A stretch of DNA of 64,000 bases from Viscum album. Its lineage: Eukaryota; Streptophyta; Magnoliopsida; Santalales; Viscaceae. Location of the stretch: the NCBI GenBank assembly GCA_963277665.1, contig OY728137.1, forward strand, positions 1,170,648,670 through 1,170,712,669, given 5' to 3'. Under the pieces are notes generated by a model. The model saw nothing but the letters and a program-made list of their open reading frames with translations, did not search any database and was not told the DNA's origin. Shown here piece by piece: positions 36,861-51,200 of the stretch. The stretch's first letter is position 1. Each line of letters starts with the position of its first letter. Position numbers and translations under genes: made by a program.

Positions 36861-39800
36861 AAATAAAATATAAAAACAACATCAATCCATTCTCATCAAA
36901 TAATAATTAAATTATAAAAAAAATAATCTAACTCATATTATTCATGCTAATCCAAGAATGTATGGTTACCGCATCAAAACACATTACACTATTCATATTG
37001 TATATAATGTTCTATCTCTAAAAATCATCAGAAGATGACTTAAGGTTTATCAACATCTCTTAAATCATATTAATTAACTCTAAAACAGCAATAAAAATAA
37101 AAAAAATCACAATCAATATATTGAAATAAATTATAACTATATCTATAAATCCAAGGGTTTATAAAATTGAACACCTTACATTCTACCTCCATTGATAACA
37201 TCGTAACGTCTTTTTATCCTCTTCAATCATTTCTAATTCTTGTTATTGTGAAACCAAACCTTCAACAAATAATTTGATTCTCATATTCAGGTTTCAAACA
37301 CTTTAAATTTATCCAACAATAATATCATATATAAAATAAAACCCATTATTCATATTTCCCACAACCTATTGGGTAGTAAAATATTTCACACCTCTCTATC
37401 TTCATGGAACATGATTTAGGGCCTTCATACCAACCCCTCCTTAATCACTGCACATTAATTTATATTGTCAAAATGATCTCAGATTATACTACATCAAACT
37501 ATGAAATATGTTTTTTTTCATGAATTACATCATATCAATTTAATATATGTGTCCCCTCTATAAACTGGGGGAACCACTCCCTTTTTTAGTAAATGATCAA
37601 TATGTTATGTTGAAAATTTTTATGAAAACATTTTTCAAAATTTTGTATATGATCCAACGTATAAATCTCATCTCATAACCCATATATTATTTATCCTAAA
37701 TAATTATTCTCTAGTAGGAATGATCAAAATGAAACTACAAATACAATATTCTCAATATAACCGTAGACCATTCCATTTTGTAGTAATTCTTTATTTTCCT
37801 AATATTGATTTCGAATGTCACAGATACAAAATCACACCATAAATTATTCTTTGAACATTAGAAAATTCAATTAATTGTGGAAAAACCATATTATTGGGAA
37901 CAAGTGTATCAACTAATCATCTATTCTTACCATCAAAAGTGTAAATTTCATCTCTTCTAAAATCTAATTGATATGAAGATATCATTCAACTAATGTAATC
38001 CTTATTATCTTTATCATCTAATCAATAATGGGTAGTTCAATCTATATTATAGTTTAGGGTATTATTTTTCTAGTTCCATTCATGTTCACCAACAATACCA
38101 TATTTCATCTATTCTTCCCCATACAAATAATATCCTCCAACTATAACCCAGAAATATTTTTTTTCACTAGAGAAGGATTGTACTATTTTTGAATTATAAT
38201 CCTCTAGAAAATCAGAACCAAGTGTGTGATATCCATGTGTTTTATCTCTTAGGAATTTGTAATTCTTCATTCTCTCATTTTAACACTTCTATTATCCATT
38301 AGTTAAATCTACCTCAAATATTAATAACTTTGAGAGTACCATCTCAACGATTCCCATTCACTTCTCTATTGTTTCTAAATGTGCATAGTGCATTATCCCC
38401 ATTATAAACCACCAGTAGTTGTGAATATTAATAGTATGAAAAATTAAAAAATAACACAACATTGAGAAATCTTTTTTGTATTATAATATAGTTTTACGAG
38501 TAGAAAAACATAGAGGAAAGAGAGTATAAAAACCAATAGAGAATATAATTAAAGACGAGTATTCCTCTCTCCCATCGTAGCCCTTATTCATTATGTAGAT
38601 TATTTTTTTATTTCATTATATCCCAATAACCTCCCATTATAACCAATAATTTCTCCCCTTATAAATCATGAGAAATTACTAATATAATGTTTGGTAGACT
38701 ATAAAAGACTGAAAATATTGTTATACCAAATAATAGTGTATATTCTTCTACATAAACCCTTTTACACTTGATAGAATAATTTTTTTTTGATTCATGTAGT
38801 ATCCCATACACTATTAAATTATATGGGTATATATGGGGTTTAAACCTCTCATAATAAACATGTTTTCCTTAAAAAACATTGAACTTTGGATCATTATAAA
38901 TATATATCCTGGATAAAAAAAATTATTTCGTACTCATTGTATTAACCACCTTATTTTTCTTTTTGAGATCATAGTAGTTTTCATACCATTTGGTAAAATA
39001 GAGACAATGTCCCTTATAACACAATAAAATTATATATTTCATATAAGAAGTAATTTATTACACAAAACCAAGAATGAAAACCTTTGAATTGAAAAATTTT
39101 GTTTATTGGAAAATTCATTCTCTAAAATAAAAGAAAATAAAAAATCCCGATTTGAAAGTTAAAAAAAATATTTTTTATCATTTTGATAAAAAAATATAAA
39201 TATTGACCGAACATGTTTTATTAATAGATCTTATTTATAAGAAAGTTAGTGGAAATATGATATCTATTATTGAATTATCTTTTTGAGAAGAAGAAAATGA
39301 AGACCCATGTTAGGAATATTCCAAAATAAACAGTTTTAATCATGATTTATATTCCTAAAACAAGATTCTATAGGAATGAAAGTCTATAAAAATAACTATA
39401 TTCATCATTTCAATAAATAAGCCAATTAATAACTGATTTATACCATTCTATATGATGTGGTATTTATAATAACTCATCTACCTCTAAAAAATTGTAATTA
39501 ACAATCAATATCTGATAATTTTTCCAAAAGTCTAAAATGAAAAATATATAGATTACACTAACTACATATAGGTAATGAGAGAATTTTTTTTAGCTCTACA
39601 GAAATAAAATACCTTTGAAATACATATATTTATACCATTATAAATAAAAACTAATTTACACATAAAATATTTTACTTCAATTAAAAAAAACAACAAACAA
39701 TAATGGTCATCTGTGTAAAAAACAAAATAAAATGATCCATTAGAGATAAATTAAACAATTAGTATGTACCAAATTATCCTATTTCAGAAGTCACTTCCAT

Positions 39801-42018
39801 TTGAATTTACTAATATAAAAAATAATAATTTTAAATAATTTATGGGTTTGAAATTACTAAAAATATATGGGTTCTAAACTCTAGTATTCTCGACTCCTAT
39901 AAATAAGTAAAAGAGATAATGAAGAAATAAAAAGGACTTACCAAAACATCCATTTTTTATATACGAGACCCTAGTATGAAAATATTCCTAACAAATCCAT
40001 AATCCTCTAGATTATTTCATATTGGTAGAAAATGAACTCAATTTAGTATCATAATGAGGGGGAGGAAGATAATTAGATAATTTTATCATGAAATAAAGGA
40101 TGCTGATCAATTTTGGAATGTGTGTTCAAAAGATAAAACATAATGAAAAAAATAAAATTTAAAAATTTATATAAATGATTAATTATTGAATATTTCAGGA
40201 TATAAAGATTAAAACCCAAAAACTATTGTTAAATTTGTAACATATTAATACTAGATTAATCAAAACATTCTATTTCAAAACATTCTCTGAATAAATATCC
40301 AAGATATTGTGATTATAAAAAATTTATTCAAATAAGGCGATTCTACTTACACTAATTATGAATTTCAATATATAACTTTTTTGGTCAAAATATTATTGGA
40401 AGGTTATCTTAGGTTTTATTTTAAAATCTTATTTTTAGTTGATTGTCTGAATTAATAGGATTATAATTTATTGGTTTAAATCCATCATCAAATACATGAA
40501 TTTAATTTTCAAATGATTTTTTTATCATGAAGAGCCACAAATATGTATTTTTGTGTTGTATATTTTAGTTTACATTCTTTATAATTCGGCACTTGGTGAA
40601 TTATTTTTCAAATATTTCTCAGTAATATCTGAAAATGATTTTTCTTAAAATGAGATTCTGTGAAATCTTTATTGTCCAATCCTTTTACTTTTTCTTTCTT
40701 GAATTAATCAAAATTACAAAAAAATTAATTAACATAATAAGTCAATTAAAATAATCCTTGCTTAATTTTGGAGAAGATAATCTTTATTTCCTTAACCCCT
40801 TTAGCTGGATGTATGTTGAGAGTAAGGTAAACAAGTTACTACCTCATATTACATTTTTTGTATGACGTATTCTCATTATAAAAATCCACTTAATGTTTAT
40901 AAACCAAAGATTAATAACTTTTTATGTTTTGAATTTTCATTATATTGTTAAACATTTTCATATACTAATTTAAATTTATGAGTGAAACTTGAAATGTTTT
41001 TTTATTATTTATTTTTACTTAATCTTATTTATATTTATTATCTATGGAATTGATAGATTTTAAGTACCGAAAAAATGTAACGAAATTAAAATATTAAATG
41101 TTCCATTTGAGTTTGGATCCTTATATATTAATGACTTTGGATTAGTATAAAAAAAATGTTAAATATGATTCACTACACTTGATAATATTTATTAATTATA
41201 GAATACCAATAGAAACCTTCTATACTGTTATAAAAAAATCAAGTAAAATCATAGAAAAATTTGATATCCACAAATTTTAATGGAAAAATATGAATATAAA
41301 ATATCATCACCTTATGGACTATATTACTACGTTATTAATTTTAAATTTTGGAAATTCATTGAGAATGGTTAATATGATATTATACTTGTAAAAAATTGTG
41401 AATAAGATATGATTTTTTGTAGAAATGATTTTATAATAACCACTGCTATTATATTTAGATGACTGTTACCTTGTAAAAGTTTTTATTAGATAGCAAATGT
41501 GTTTTTATATATAATTACCAATACTGGGGTAATGATGCTAAATATTTCCACTATATAATTTACCTTCAATTTTTTATTATAATAATTTGAAAAAAATTAT
41601 TTTCAACTCATCAATGTTCCCTATAAAATCAGTCCAATTCTCTAGAACTTAAAATCTTTTCACTTTTCAATTTTAGTATTTAAGGGGAGGAATTTAATTT
41701 TAAAAACTAAAATTTAAATGCTTTTAAAATATGACCATTAGGTTTTATTATAAAATTATAAATTTTGGGATTATTTTGGAATATTACATCCCTTGAAAAT
41801 CAGTTTTCTCATGAGTTGTTTTTCTTTTTATCTCCGTGTTTTAACTACATTTTAACGGGGAATGGGATCACTTTTAAAAAATGAGGGATATAATCTATTT
41901 TAATTATGAGATATAGTTATATATCAGTCATGTTAAACTCCATAATATATTATTATTTTCCACATTTTTTCAATTTTATTACAATTATGAGGAGTATATT
42001 TGGAATTTTCTAAAATAG
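36861..42018. other. Unassigned, very AT-rich DNA
   Basis: More than 5 kb without a supported gene or recognised repeat. 37-39 kb is C over G on plus. 39-42 kb is almost all A and T. Open frames are short and compositionally biased. Confidence 0.4.
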
Positions 42019-42023
42019 ATGAG

Positions 42024-43422
42024 TGGTTACCAAATACCCAAGATTACACAAATAAAAAACCTTATAGTTTATTTATAGTCAACACTAAAGATTAAAAAAA
42101 ATTTAATATATTATTTTGAACATAAAAAAATTAACAATATAACATTATGGATGAAAACCCATGATTAGAAACACAATAAAACAAAATTGAAACATCTGTG
42201 ACCCCTAATAGCCCCTCACGTTGTTCATTCCCTGCTTTTCGGTTTAAAATCAAAATAAAAAAAGTAAATGATATGGTATAAAATATGTAAAGGAACCCAA
42301 TGCAATAATTTTGGATTATAAATCAGGTATGTTATTTGTAAATATGATCAAAATTTTATTTTTATGAAAATGATGCGGGAAAAAACAATTGGTCCTCTAT
42401 AGAAATAAAACTTCAAGTAGAAGAGAATCATGGTATCGCAATATGAACAACATGGTGCAATGTTGGGAGGGAATGTTAGAGAATATAATACATCATGGAT
42501 CACATGGTATTAGTGTATATATAATGTAGGACATATAAAGCATAAACAAAGGTCACACCCGTAGAGGTTTTCTCCAAGAAGTGATATTTCCACACGGTGT
42601 TATGGTTTTGTGATGTAGGGGGAGGAAACACAAGTGGTGAAGTTGATAATACAAAGAATGCATCATAGGTGGTTAGTTCTTGGTTCAATGCACCTCACTA
42701 GGGGGTTATGATTGATGAACATGAAGGAGAAATATGAGAGGAAATTAGTAAGTGGTGTCCATCATCACTATAGGGAAATAAAGGGGTGGGGTACACAACC
42801 TAAACATGTGACAAAGTTTTGAATGGAAATTATAGATAGGTAGGGTAGACTAGTCATGGCTCCACAACAATAATTTGAGGGAAAATATCTAATTCAATAC
42901 CTCAGAGAGACACATGGGATGAAGAGTAAGGTTTTGGGAACCTAATCTGTACTATGTTAGTATATAGCAGTGGTGACCCAATACCCAAGATGAATTATAT
43001 AAAAGGTTTTATTTTTTTTATAATAAATATTAAAGAGGAAAAATACATAATATAGGATGGGGGACTCAGTTATTTCTAAAAAGTAATTATTAATTCTTTA
43101 TTTACCATATATATCGTGAACACTCAGCATTGAAACTCTTCTGATCCAACATCAAAGACATGTGTGACCCCAGAAGCCAACCACAAACTGGCCATGAGTT
43201 GAAAACAATAACACACTTTATAAAACACATATATAAGAGGCATTAACCATATAAATACTTGGAAAATTAATGGGAAACTACAAATCCAATCTATCTAATA
43301 AATATAGAATAATAGAAAAATCCCACAATTCATGCAATTCAATACAATAATATTAAATCTCTAAAATAGAATACCAAAATGTAGCTCTTATGACAACAAG
43401 AAACACACCAGGGAAGAAGTCA
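42024..43422 (+). mobile_element. Candidate TRIM-like (miniature LTR) element
   Basis: Two direct repeats (42024-42430 and 42971-43422) start with TGG, end with CA and flank only 540 bases. Similarity begins abruptly at the left ends: TGGTTACCAAATACCCAAGA against TGGTGACCCAATACCCAAGA. A shared right-end pattern reads gaagagaatca and gaagaagtca. The first repeat is followed at once by TGGTATCgca, matching the first seven bases of the initiator tRNA-Met primer site. The internal part is G over C while its flanks are C over G. I see no polypurine tract touching the second repeat and no target duplication, so this stays a candidate. Confidence 0.42.
42431..42440 (+). promoter_or_regulatory. Possible tRNA-Met primer binding site
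   Basis: tggtatcgca lies directly after the CA that ends the first repeat. Seven of seven leading bases match the initiator tRNA-Met complement; the rest does not. The position supports it more than the match length does. Confidence 0.35.
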
Positions 43423-44830
43423 ACAAGCTAGTACATTCCATTATTTTCACAAAATCCAACTTATAAATTTAAAAAATTGTATATAGATTTATAATTCATT
43501 ATACTAGTTTACCTAGTTAGTTTATCCTTAGGACCTATCATGTAAATGTGGAAGATGTATACTATTTCCATGATGAAAAATAGGGAAAAAGTCATTACAT
43601 ATAACAATAATACTTCAAAAAAACCTCAACAAGTTTTTTTGGCCATATATGGATTCAACCATGATAAAAAATTAAAAAAATAACATATATATAAAGGTAA
43701 CTCACACCAACATACTCATGTAATTATTTTTCCTTACTCCCCAACAACGTAGGACATGAAACAACCTTAACTTCCATATCCACATAAACAATTGTCAAAA
43801 AAACTCTATATATCACAATTAAAAATCTCATACCAACACCAAATGATACATATCTATCGAATAACTATAGCCACATAACATGTATCACATTGTGATTGAG
43901 ATGTATCAGGATGGAAAAATTATCCCATTCTTCTCCTAATCAACTCTACTGTATAAGCACCGGACTTCCACATCTTTGTCACATATAATAAACTCAATCC
44001 ATCATATCTTATAAAAAATCTAAAATAAAGACTGGTAAAGGGGGTAATTATGCATTTGAATCACCTATATATTATATGTTAGGGGTATACCTGGAATCTA
44101 AATCCTAATATAAGAATTGGAACGGACACCCAAATCATGTGACAGTTAGTATGAAATTAAAATAAAATATAATGATCATGTAATGCATTGAATCCCATCC
44201 TAATGGTTCACTACATGCAATAATATTATTACGATTATAACCATCAACACATCATCATCCTTTCATAATAGATGCTTCCACCTATAGATAATAAATCTAT
44301 CCACACAAATCTACAAATCAACAACATTTATTATGTATAATTCACATTCATTGTTAATTGTATATGTATGGATGGTAACCTCAATCCCCAATAACATATG
44401 ATCTATAATAGGTGTAAAATTTATTTTTTATTACATAATGTTATTATGATAAATTGGTCTTTGATAGAGGCTATATTTAATATATTCTATCATAATGATA
44501 TGATGGATCGACATGATGAACGTTTCAATTAGAGATTGCATCTTTGGTTCCTAGAGGTTCACCCTATAGATTCTTCTCATATTAATAATCTTCTTCATTT
44601 TCCTTTTAAAATTACAATAAACCAATATAATTTCCCCCAAAAAATAATTTTTATTTACTAGTAGGAAAAGCAGCTGAAAATCCTACAATGAAAAACAATT
44701 AAGGGTTTTTAAAGTATTACTATATACTTATGATACATGTATTAATTATATTAAAAAATAACTGTTATGATATTAAATTAATACATGCAATCCTGATTAT
44801 TCCCCCTGTGATCTTATTGTTTCGTTCATT
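43423..44830. other. Unassigned AT-rich DNA, C over G on plus
   Basis: No gene was recognised. A run tttcccccaaaaaataattt near 44631 resembles, on the minus strand, the polypurine tract next to the gypsy LTRs, but no LTR end could be placed beside it. Confidence 0.35.
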
Positions 44831-46879
44831 CATTATAATTAACATATACTTTGATTGAATTTTGAGGATCTTTTGTGGGTTTTTTTCTAGATAGGAGAAA
44901 ATATTCACTTAAGTGGACACTATGATGTAGTGTTAGGTGGTAATGATGAATTATTTGGTTGATAGGTTTCATAATCATGAAGGATAATCTTAGGAGGTTT
45001 AGATTTATTTTGGTAATCTCTTGTGGTAGAAATGAGAGGTAAATATTGAAGTACATGAACAATAAATTTTGTTCAATGAACTACCAGAATGATAGGTAGT
45101 TCAAAAATGATCAACGTGGGTGGAATAAGAGATAAAAAGGTTTGAAACATACTGAATATACTAGGAATTGTATAGAAAGGCGTATATTGACTCTAATCCT
45201 GTATGGTTAGTACAGGTAAATTTCATTCATTGTACTCGTAATGGAATGTGAAATTAATAAATATGTATCCTTATGAATTTTTTGAATGGATATTGGATGA
45301 ATCTTGTGATATGTGGATTGAGATAAGTTATTTTTCCATAAATATTGAATTGTTGAAATTTTATATTATAGATCCTATCCCATGGGTTTCAAGAGAAAAG
45401 TATTATTTCATAATACACAAGGCTCAAAATAGTTAGTTAGTACCTGTAACACACATATTCATAAATGAGACCACACATCATTGAAATTTATCCCTGATTC
45501 CACTATGACCAATCCATTTTTTGAAGAATTGAATGTATAGCTCCCTGATGTGTTTGGGACCATAGTGGAATGTGAATTGCTAAAATATTTAAAAGACCTT
45601 AGGTTGTATAAATAATTGAAATATTATATTAATGTGTTTGAGAAAGTTGACTTGTGTATCTGAGAACATCAGGATTTGTGGAAATTTTTTATAGGGTGTA
45701 TTATGCCTATATATTGGATGTTAAATGGAAACAAATTTCCTTGTTATAATGAAATAATAATATCCGTACCTAGTAATGTTGAGTGAATATGTATTATTAG
45801 GGGAGTAATAAAATATTTAAAATTATATAACATAGAATTTGTTTCACATAGAGTTAAAATTATAGAGGGAGAATAGTTTAGGTGAATCACATATTTTTTG
45901 TTATAGATGAAGTTTGAGTATAAAATAATTATAATAAAAGGTATATTTCTTCTTTGTGGATGGGAATTTAGAATATTTTATGATCTATGTATGAGTAGTG
46001 ACGTGATAATGGATTATTATTTTTTATTGTTTGAAATATGGTCCAACACACATGAATCTGGAAAATGAGATATGATTGATAGTCAAGGAGTGAATAGAGA
46101 CCCATTTAGAATAATTAGTGATTGGTACATTAGGAGACATAGAGAATGTAATGGGTAAGGACTATGGTAAATGAGATGTTAGGTGTTTTCTTGATTATTT
46201 TGATGTAAAAAGTACCCAAGGTGCTAAATCCTTGTTGAAAAAAATCCAAAATATTAATTTTTAATATTATAAATTATTTATAATGAATAAAACCTTAAGT
46301 TTGTGTTAAATTTCAATTAAAATTTCATAAATTTATGATTACATAGACTAAATCATTTATGTTCATTTATTAGATGGGAATTGAGTTATATCAACTAGAA
46401 AGTGTAAGGGACTTACAATTAATTTGGGTGGCATGGAATTCATAGTGGATACATAAATAATTGACAAGGTTTGGCCAAAAATAATTCAGGAGATGGAAGG
46501 GTAAGAAACCCATATATATGTGACATTAGTTTATAAAAATATTATGATCATTTTTTAATATTAGGATTTTTTATTTACATTAGAATGGTTTTAGAAAATA
46601 TAGGATGTTTCATTAGGTTTTTATTATTTTTATAGGTATAATCATTATTAGATGAAGTCCATCAATGGTAATATGGATTGGATGTTAAAAAAATACAAGA
46701 TTATTTAGATAAAGTGTTCAGAAAGGTTTTAAATTACTATTAGAAATGTATTAAAATGGGATGGATGAGCCACAATAACTACCCATGTAATGTGCCATAG
46801 ATCATGATATTATGTTAAAGGAGGTATAATTTCTAGTAAATATACATCCTTTTATAGTTTTCACTAGTTTAAGGATCAG
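44831..46879 (+). other. Probable upstream (gag and protease) part of the plus-strand gypsy relic
   Basis: The plus strand becomes G over C at about 44830 and stays so up to the RT relic. Its length would fit gag plus protease. Open frames such as 45248-45436 contain no motif I know. A stretch near 46405-46480 (gtaagggacttacaattaat, then ggaattcatagtggat) is a weak candidate for protease. The assignment rests on skew and position. Confidence 0.3.
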
Positions 46880-47343
46880 TTATAAATATAGGTAGTCGAC
46901 TTAACAAATCAATGAGTTGTTAGAAAAAGTACGTATCCCATTATAGTTTGATAATTATTTTTAAAATGAATGATGGAGGATGGAAAAAATGTGTAAACTA
47001 TTATGATTTGAATAACCTAAACAATCAAGACCACTTTCCTATTATTATAATTCCAGAGTAATTGGATGAGTTATATAGGGATAAGGTTTTTACAAAACAA
47101 TATGTCAAATTTAGGTTCTATAATTTATGATTTAGGGAGGACGATGTTTAGAAAATAGTGTTCCACATGTATGAGTAGAATTTTTAGTATTTGATATTAT
47201 CATTTGGAATAAAAAATGATCAAACAACCATCCAAGTGACAAAAAATTATATCATAAATCATTTTTAGGAAGATTATACTAATATTTTTTATGATATACT
47301 TTTCTATATTAGTGGTTGGTAGGAACATTTTATGTACATAATA
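46880..47343 (+). pseudogene. Ty3/gypsy reverse transcriptase relic, plus strand
   Basis: In one frame through 46963 the translation reads KMNDGGWKKCVNYYDLN, then HFPIIIIPE-stop-LDELY, VFTKQYVKFRFYNL, FREDDV, LILSFGIKNDQTT and YTNIFYDILFYISGW. These follow the RT blocks in order: the KKDG.W..CVDYR.LN block, the I..LLDEL block, F.K.DL..GYHQI, the MPFGL.NAP block and the Y/F-x-DD block. Seven stops interrupt it without any frame change over about 125 codons. One codon appears missing at the catalytic pair, so only one Asp remains. It ends exactly where the LTR of the second gypsy element begins (47344). An upstream YR.STxQINELLEKV is the usual lead-in. Confidence 0.75.
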
Positions 47344-49801
47344 TGACAACCCATATAATTAATAAACAATATTTCAGGATTTATTACATAAATATTAAAG
47401 TAATAAAATCCTCAAAGATCAATAGACCTAGTGCCTTTGGTTAACTATATAGATTTCACTATAATGTACAATATATAAAAATGATTTTTATTAGAACTCC
47501 ATAATAGGACCATAGAGTTCAATTTATCTTCTAAAATTTCATTGGATAACATGTGGATATACAAAATAAATGGGTGATGTATAAATGAAATTAAGATAAT
47601 AATCAAAGAATAACATGATTACAGTAATTCATGTTATTCTAGAGGTATATCATGGTGACATAAAAGGGTTAGAGTCATAAAAATGATCATAGAAGAATGA
47701 TATAATATGACAGTTTTATGGATCAAAAAGAATGTTGCAACATCATAAGACATGAAAACATAAGCACACATGATGAATAACCAATGAAGCATCATAAAAT
47801 ATTGTGATTTAGCTGAACTACCATGATCTATACATTACATCTCATGAAATAAAAACATTACTATGTGCATTGGAGGTATATCTAATTCTGGTTCCATCAA
47901 TCACATTCATATCATGTACATTCATTTTTGTATCACATAAATCAAAAAATGGTTGTATTAATTATATTTTAAAACCACAATTGAGGAGTGTGAGTTATAT
48001 AAATGAGAGTACCAAATTCATGAATGATAGTTATATATCAGTGAATATCATCGAGTGGGAATGGGGATGGTTATTCACAACACAACATTTTGGTGTAGAA
48101 AATAAAGAGATCATTTTATCAACATTGTCAGTGTACATAAATATTTTTTGAAGGGCTTAGTGAGAGTGAATGGTATTGTTTAATCTTGCTGGAATAGAAA
48201 TGATTATAAATGGATTTTTAAGAAAACATTAAAAAATAAACAATTAAAAATCAAGTGTTATTGTAAAATAATGTACTTGAATATAATTGAAGATGATAGA
48301 ATATCTTACCATTAGAGGGTTTTTCAAAACGTGTTGAAGTATCTTCAAATGATAATCGAAACACCTTATAAGGGATGAATATAATTAAATGGTGAGTAAC
48401 TTCATTCATAATGGCGTTTAGAAGATGTGGAATGAGTGGTTGGGTTGGTATTTATATAAAATGAGAGGTTAATTACTTGTTAATTTATATAAATTGGTTT
48501 TGGATTATTTTTCAACAAATAATAAAAAAAAATCCTTCCAATTGTTTTTTTAACATTGTCTCTTCCAGAGAGTAGTTTATTTAAGTATTTTATTCAAATA
48601 ATATATGAGATCCATAAAATAATTTCATTGGTGATGTGGAAGTGATCAATGTTAATAAAAAATTATTTTTAAAACCATTAAAATATAATATTGGTTTTGG
48701 AGGATTCATTATACATATGTAGAATTATTCAAATAAACTAAAAACATATTATCATTAAGGGGGACTATATTTTGGCTAATATATTACATCTATAGTATAT
48801 ATTAAATCACTTTTGAAGTATTAGGATGCTATAATACATAACATACATTTATTTCATACTTAATATTTACCCAAATATTCATCATTTAATTTATTATACC
48901 AAATGAATTTTCTAAATATGAGAATTTAAAATTTTAAATAAAAATTATTATATATTTGAAAATAGTTGTTTTTAGGACACTAACCACCTTTGGACCATTA
49001 TAAAAAAAATTTTACACCATTAATCTAAATTAAATTTATATTTAAATAAATGTTACTTAATAAGAATATTTTTTGAAAATAAAATATATTTAAAATATTC
49101 TAGGTTTAATCCATAAGTGAATATTATTTTAAAAAATATTTTTTCCAAAAAATAAAATTTTATTTTCTTCATATCAAAATATAATTTTAATGAAAATAAT
49201 AATATAATTATATGTGCAGTAAAAAATAAAATGGTATAATTATAATATCTATTTTATTGAAAATAAAATATATGAAATCACACTTTAAGATTATTATTAC
49301 ATTACCCCTTATTATTATATTGTAGAACCTATATGTAAGGTGTGTGATTGTTGTAATTTCTTAGGTATGTTTGGTGAACATGGTTTGGGTGGTGATCTTG
49401 ATATCCTTGAAAATATCCCATGAAGGGTTTTTTAATTAGGTTTCAATTGTGGAATCACAATATGGGAATGGTCATGAGAAAAAATGAGTGATGACATCTC
49501 CCTTATAAGATCAATTAAATGGTCATTATATGGTATGATCCTACATGTAGTGGCCATCTCCTCTTCCTTATATGTCAATTAGACATTATCATACCCCTTA
49601 ATATATACTAATATTATGAGTCACAAAAGAATGATTATTATCCATGATTATGATTCTTAATGGTCTTTTAAGTCTAATATCTATATTTTATAATGGTAAA
49701 AATTAGTTCTTGTCGTTCATTTGTTTTCCATAACAAAATTAATTAATATAGAATTTTTCATTCAAAGGGGAATATCATTTATAAAATTCTAGGGAATTAC
49801 A
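47344..49801 (-). repeat. 3' LTR of the second gypsy element
   Basis: Starts TGACAACCC on plus and ends GGAATTACA, matching both ends of the 12-22 kb LTRs. Internal anchors such as tagtgcctttgg (47430) and gagtggttgggttggtattt (48433) also match. It is about 2458 bp, some 180 shorter than its relatives. A TATA-like tttatataaa (48451-48460) is at the equivalent promoter position. Confidence 0.8.
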
Positions 49802-49815
49802 GTCTTTCCCCTATA
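49802..49815 (-). promoter_or_regulatory. Polypurine tract of the second gypsy element
   Basis: The minus strand reads taggggaaagac next to the LTR end, the same position as 15109-15123 in the younger element. Confidence 0.6.
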
Positions 49816-49829
49816 AGAAATTTGTCCCT

Positions 49830-51200
49830 AAAAAATTTATTTCATACTGTAAAATATATATGGGTATTTTTATTTGATCGCCTATTCTAGTTATAATGTC
49901 ACCTCTTAAATCTTTTAGTTCAGCTATAATAATCTCACAATTTGAGTTATCTTGTTTTGTTTTTAAATTTTTCAACATGATCAAATATATTCACTAGATA
50001 CCCCTCATGTGAATTATTTTTATCCGAGGGTACCATCTATCGATTAAGTACATGTGATGGGTCTGTTATATAGTTCTTTAAGAGTGATACATTGTACACA
50101 TATTGTACTTGTGATAGGTTAGGTAGTATTTCTAGTTAATAGGGTAGAAAATTTATGTGATCAAGGATATAAATGGGGACAATGTTTCTTAGATCAATAT
50201 TTCCATTATTCCTAAACCTCATGACATTTTTAGAGGGTAACTTATAAAGGAAAACCTTATCTATAACCTCAAACTCCATGTCTCATCGATTTTTAATACA
50301 TATATTTTATATAAAATTTGAATGGTTTTAAAAAGTGGATGAATGGTTTTAACTTTATCTATCATATATTAGAATTTACATTCTTTCATCTGCTTCTACA
50401 CTCAAACATCATCCCATCATGTTGGAGTCCAAAAGAACATCCGATAGAGAGGGAGGTAAAGTGTTATTTGAATGATAGAATGGAAAATATTTTTAAAGGA
50501 GTAATTCACTAGAAATTTTTTTTGATCAAAAAATCCTTTTAAGTCCTTTAAATAAGAACTAAAAATATACTCAAGGGTTTTAATGGTTCGATCAGAAGGA
50601 CTATCTGTCTAAGGGTGATAAGTGGACTAAAGAGCAACTATTTATCCAACACACATGGTAGGATTCCCAAGAACCTCTTCATAAATTTTGAATCTCAATC
50701 AGATACAATATAGAGGGGTACTCAAATCTGTATAATCATATCTATTATGACTATATTGATTATTTGGTTAAGATATGAATATTCCTTGATTATAATTAAG
50801 TAAAATGACTTTTTAAGGCATTCAAATACCTCTCAAATAGTATGTTTGGATTAATATTTCATAGAGAGTCCTATGAAAAAAATCCACGGTTATGTTTTCC
50901 CATTTTTATACTGGTATAGACAATGTTTTCATAATACAATAAAACATAAAGCAGTCACCCTTGACTTGTTCACATTGAAACCCTAAATTTAGAAATTCTA
51001 TAATATCCTTCTTTATGTTATCCCATGAAAAGTTTTCCTTTGGATATTTATACATATTATTGATTCCTGGATAAATAGAGAAGGATGAGCTATTCATATC
51101 AGCTAGAAGTAATCTCTTTAGTTTTGGTTTTTATGGGATACATATTTGGGTTCCAAATCTTATAACTCCATCTTTTGAATAGTTGGACAATAGAATATTT
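49830..51200 (-). pseudogene. Integrase and chromodomain-like tail, heavily decayed
   Basis: The zinc domain is readable at 51097-50906: NSSSFSIYPGINNMYKYPKE, FSWDNIKKDIIEF, then FQCEQVK, with His-to-Tyr and Cys changes. The end of the core (TDSPSDRTIKT) lies near 50600. The C-terminal part (about 50020-50290) aligns base by base with 15340-15590 of the younger element. No open frame longer than 65 codons remains. Confidence 0.7.

Noticed and set aside
47870..48151. 93-codon plus-strand frame
   Set aside because: It lies in the LTR of the second gypsy element, antisense to it, with no motif.
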